Shown here piece after piece: positions 20,793-23,205 of a DNA stretch of 23,205 nucleotides (the stretch's first letter is position 1; each line of letters starts with the position of its first letter). This stretch comes from JAXHLG01 sp964505305 (GTDB taxonomy: Bacteria > Patescibacteriota > Minisyncoccia > Moranbacterales > DUUL01), in NCBI GenBank assembly GCA_964505305.1, contig CAZDHE010000014.1, forward strand, positions 1 to 23,205, read 5' to 3'. The notes below the pieces were generated by a model, which ran no database searches, was not told where the DNA came from, and worked only from the letters and a program-made list of their open reading frames with translations. A program made the position numbers and the translations under genes.

Positions 20793-22988
20793 TTAAGCCT
20801 TTCTCAAAGGCGCAACCTTTTTGGATAATTTCTTTAATCCAAGTCCCGGAAAAGCTATGGTAGCTAAATTTTCATCTTGGGAAATAACAATCCCCTTGCC
20901 AAAATCCGGATGAATCACTTGGTCTCCATCATTAAATTTTCCAGATTTATCCCCGGACTGAACCAAATCTTCATCCACCTCCACCGCTTCCTCTTGATAA
21001 AATTCTTCAAAAAAGCCTTCTTCCTCTTCGGAGGAATAGTCCTCTTCAATTAATTTTTTGTCAATCTCCTCTAAAAATCTTGATTTAATAGAAGACTGCG
21101 TAGTGCCATAAATATTACGCTGACGGGTAAAGATTAGATAAGCCTTTTCCCGAGCCCTGGTAACGGCCACATAACACAAACGCCTCTCCTCTTCCATTTC
21201 TCTTTCATTTATTGTCGCTCTGGAATGAGGAAACAATCCCTCCTCCAAGCCGGTCAGAAAAACTCTTTTAAATTCTAAGCCTTTAGCGCTATGCATAGTC
21301 ATTAACGGAACCGAATCCTCTCCCTCCAGATCTCGATCAGTTTGGGAAACTAAAGCTATCTCCTCCAAAAAGTTTTCCACTCCCGTCTCCTGATCCTCGT
21401 CGAATTTTTTGGCTACAGTAAGAAGCTCTTTGATATTTTCCTGTCTGGCTTTCCCCTCTTCTCCCTCCTTGGCAAGCATCGCCTGATAACCGGATTTTTC
21501 GTAAATAAAATCTAACAACTCCGAAACCGGCAATTTCTTCTTTTGCTTTTGCATTTCTCCCAAGATCTCCGCAAATTCCTCCAAAGACTTTACTTTTCCC
21601 AAGTTCAAACCGGCTGATAATAAGTTTTCCCGCTTTTTCAAAGTTTCAATTAAATTGCTCTCTTCTTGATGAAAAACTTGAATTATTTTTTCTATGGTCT
21701 TTTTACCAACACCTCGGGCGGGTAAATTCACGATTCTTTCAAAACTAACTTCGTCATTGGGATTATGCAAGAAATACAAATAAGCCAAAACATCTTTAAC
21801 TTCTTTCCTCTGATAAAACTTCACTCCTCCAACCACTCTATAAGGAATGCCTTTTTTCAAGAAAGCTTCTTCTACGGCTCGAGATTGAGCATTGGTTCTA
21901 TAGAGCACCGCAAAATCGCCAAAAAGTGCTTTCTGCTCCTTTTTTAGTCTTTCAATTTCTTCAGCAATAAACCAAGCCTCCTTTTTTTCGTCTTTTACTT
22001 CCCGCACCGCCAACAACTCTCCTTTATCATTCTGTGTCCAAAGCGTTTTCTTTTTTTGGTTTTTATTTTTCTCAATAATGCATTGGGCGGCATCTAAAAT
22101 GTTTTGGGTGCTGCGATAATTTTGATCCAACAATACCACCTTGGCCTCCGGGTAGTCTTTTTCAAAATTTAAAATATTGCGAATATCTGCCGCTCTCCAT
22201 CCATAAACGCTTTGCCAGTCATCTCCCACTACATAAATATTCCTATACTTATCCCCCAGCATCTTCAAAAACATATATTGGGAATAGTTAGTATCCTGAT
22301 ATTCATCCACCATGATATAACGGAAAGTTTCCTGGTATTTATCCAAAACTTCCGGATTATCCCGAAAAATTTTAACTGTTAACATTATTATGTCATCAAA
22401 GTCCAAAGCATCTGACTTTTTAAGTCTGGCTTGATAGCTCTCGTAACACTTGCCCACCAGCTCTTCAAAATAACTGCCGGCGCTTTTCCTAAATTCTTCC
22501 GCATCAATCAAGGAACTTTTGGCTTTGGACATAGTTCCTAAAACCGCTTTGGGTTTTATTTGATCCTGAGAAATCTCCAATTCCTGCATTACTTTTTTAA
22601 TCATCGCCAATTGGTCCTGATCGTCATAAATTAAGAAATTCTTGCTGAATCCGATTCTCTCCGCTTCTTGACGCAAAATTTTGACGCAAATTGAGTGAAA
22701 AGTTCCCAAATAAGGAAGCGCTGTGGAAAAAGCCGAAACCTGAGACGGTAAATTCAGAATTTCTTTAATTCTATCTCTCATCTCTCCGGCCGCTTTGTTT
22801 GTAAAAGTGACTGCCAGAATATTTCGCGGCGCAATGTTTTTTTCTTTAATTAAATAAGCCGCGCGAAAAGTCAACGCCCTGGTCTTGCCGGAACCGGCAC
22901 CGGCCAAAACCAAAACCGGTCCCTCTGTCTGAGTAACCGCTTCTTTTTGTTTATCGTTTAACTGCTCAAGTAAATTTTGATTTTTCAT
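20793..22988 (-). CDS. pcrA: UvrD/PcrA-family superfamily 1 DNA helicase
   Basis: This 731-aa 3'-5' helicase serves DNA repair and the removal of proteins or RNA polymerase from DNA. Seen motifs: Q-motif region with Q14 (LNDKQKEAV, 10-18); Walker A AGAGSGKT (29-36); TFTNKAAGEM (61-70, Ia); VDEYQDTN (227-234, Walker B); VVGDDWQSVYGWRAAD (253-268, III, with Trp in place of the usual Asp); LDQNYRST (287-294, IV). Later TMHSAKGLEF and VAVTRAREKAYLI give motifs V and VI. The C-terminal GDQVIHPDFGKGIV...KKLSKKVAPLRKA is a Tudor-like PcrA-type tail that contacts RNA polymerase in homologues. Length is typical. It converges with the nuclease gene. Confidence 0.95.
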   Translation of the reverse strand: MKNQNLLEQLNDKQKEAVTQTEGPVLVLAGAGSGKTRALTFRAAYLIKEKNIAPRNILAVTFTNKAAGEMRDRIKEILNLPSQVSAFSTALPYLGTFHSICVKILRQEAERIGFSKNFLIYDDQDQLAMIKKVMQELEISQDQIKPKAVLGTMSKAKSSLIDAEEFRKSAGSYFEELVGKCYESYQARLKKSDALDFDDIIMLTVKIFRDNPEVLDKYQETFRYIMVDEYQDTNYSQYMFLKMLGDKYRNIYVVGDDWQSVYGWRAADIRNILNFEKDYPEAKVVLLDQNYRSTQNILDAAQCIIEKNKNQKKKTLWTQNDKGELLAVREVKDEKKEAWFIAEEIERLKKEQKALFGDFAVLYRTNAQSRAVEEAFLKKGIPYRVVGGVKFYQRKEVKDVLAYLYFLHNPNDEVSFERIVNLPARGVGKKTIEKIIQVFHQEESNLIETLKKRENLLSAGLNLGKVKSLEEFAEILGEMQKQKKKLPVSELLDFIYEKSGYQAMLAKEGEEGKARQENIKELLTVAKKFDEDQETGVENFLEEIALVSQTDRDLEGEDSVPLMTMHSAKGLEFKRVFLTGLEEGLFPHSRATINEREMEEERRLCYVAVTRAREKAYLIFTRQRNIYGTTQSSIKSRFLEEIDKKLIEEDYSSEEEEGFFEEFYQEEAVEVDEDLVQSGDKSGKFNDGDQVIHPDFGKGIVISQDENLATIAFPGLGLKKLSKKVAPLRKA

Positions 22989-23028
22989 AATAGATGTTAT
23001 AGATGTTTTTTAGTTCAAACCAGTCTTC

Positions 23029-23057
23029 ATTTTAATCCAATATATTTAAAATAACAA
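23029..23057 (-). promoter_or_regulatory. Promoter candidate of the helicase gene
   Basis: On the minus strand, TTGTTA (23052-23057) and TAAAAT (23029-23034) are 17 bp apart, 40 bp before the ATG at 22988. A tandem of ACATCTATA-like 9-mers lies in the leader. Confidence 0.45.
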
Positions 23058-23113
23058 GACTCAAATATAAGCATAGACGTTTAATCCCGGAAAACTTGAT
23101 TCGGAATTTTCTT

Positions 23114-23132
23114 ACCCGGCAAAAACCCGGGT
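23114..23132. terminator. Weak hairpin after the edge gene
   Basis: ACCCGG and CCGGGT form a 6-bp stem with a 7-nt loop, touching the stop codon of the clipped gene. It lacks a good T run, so its role as a terminator is uncertain. Confidence 0.3.
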
Positions 23133-23205
23133 TACCGACATTGATAATAACTACAAGGATCAATCCAGTCAGACAATTCCTCCTCAGAATCAACATAGCC
23201 TCTAT
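23132..23205 (-). CDS. 3' end of an edge-clipped gene
   Basis: The last 74 bases read on the minus strand as an open frame of 23 residues, RGYVDSEEELSDWIDPCSYYQCR, then TAA. The composition (acidic, aromatic, two cysteines near the end) is protein-like and fits the C-terminus of a small or exported protein. The other minus-strand frame without a stop here is less protein-like. Most of the gene is outside the window, so the function cannot be named. It is probably in the same orientation as the helicase and upstream of it. Confidence 0.45.
   Translation of the reverse strand, partial: RGYVDSEEELSDWIDPCSYYQCR

Overview
The window is AT-rich, uses the standard bacterial code, and looks like a chromosome segment of a Patescibacteria (CPR) organism, probably Parcubacteria-like. 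No taxonomic marker was searched. The assignment rests on a short P1-less YidC, a minimal rpmH-rnpA-yidC-jag cluster, an FtsB/DivIC-type protein with an aromatic tail, a secreted protein built of G-Y/W-A-W and G-W-I repeats, several small proteins that resemble CPR-specific families as I recall them, almost no Shine-Dalgarno sequences, and intergenic regions full of dispersed short repeats.

Layout. Positions 1-573 are gene-poor repeat sequence. Minus strand, 574-4790: a membrane-anchored clan GH-A glycoside hydrolase, a DMT/EamA permease, a GH1 beta-glucosidase-like enzyme, and a membrane protein with a HEPN-like tail. Positions 4821-5283 hold intact tRNA-Ile(GAT) and tRNA-Val(TAC) genes among tRNA fragments, a cruciform-like element and a palindromic repeat. 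A GT4 glycosyltransferase (5499-6677) follows. A 104-aa conserved-type protein on the plus strand (7348-7662) lies between two repeat-rich gaps. A beta-carbonic-anhydrase-like gene (8182-8697) has its own promoter, Shine-Dalgarno and terminators.

Positions 8833-14575 form a long minus-strand unit read right to left: a 37-aa membrane peptide, ftsB/divIC-like, glyA, folD, an HlyD-type adaptor, a 75-aa membrane protein and the repeat surface protein, ending at a strong hairpin (8784-8813). glyA and folD are the one-carbon/folate pair; a mobile-looking element sits between them. After a divergent intergenic region with a near-consensus promoter, the plus strand carries rpmH, rnpA, yidC and jag (ribosome/RNase P/membrane insertion). 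Next come a Wzx-type flippase with a GT2 glycosyltransferase (surface polysaccharide) and a RecB-family PD-(D/E)XK protein. A UvrD/PcrA helicase converges from the right. The right edge clips the 3' end of another minus-strand gene.

The most unusual content is non-coding. (1) Three copies of a 110-149-bp MITE-like palindromic element occur, one with a 5-bp flanking duplication inside the glyA-folD gap. (2) A 42-bp hairpin repeat lies beyond the 3' end of three genes, always in the same orientation relative to that gene. (3) A 16-20-bp palindrome family has one copy interrupting a tRNA-Val remnant. (4) A duplicated tRNA-Ile 3' end abuts a sequence able to fold as a three-way junction. No transposase, CRISPR array or rRNA gene is visible.
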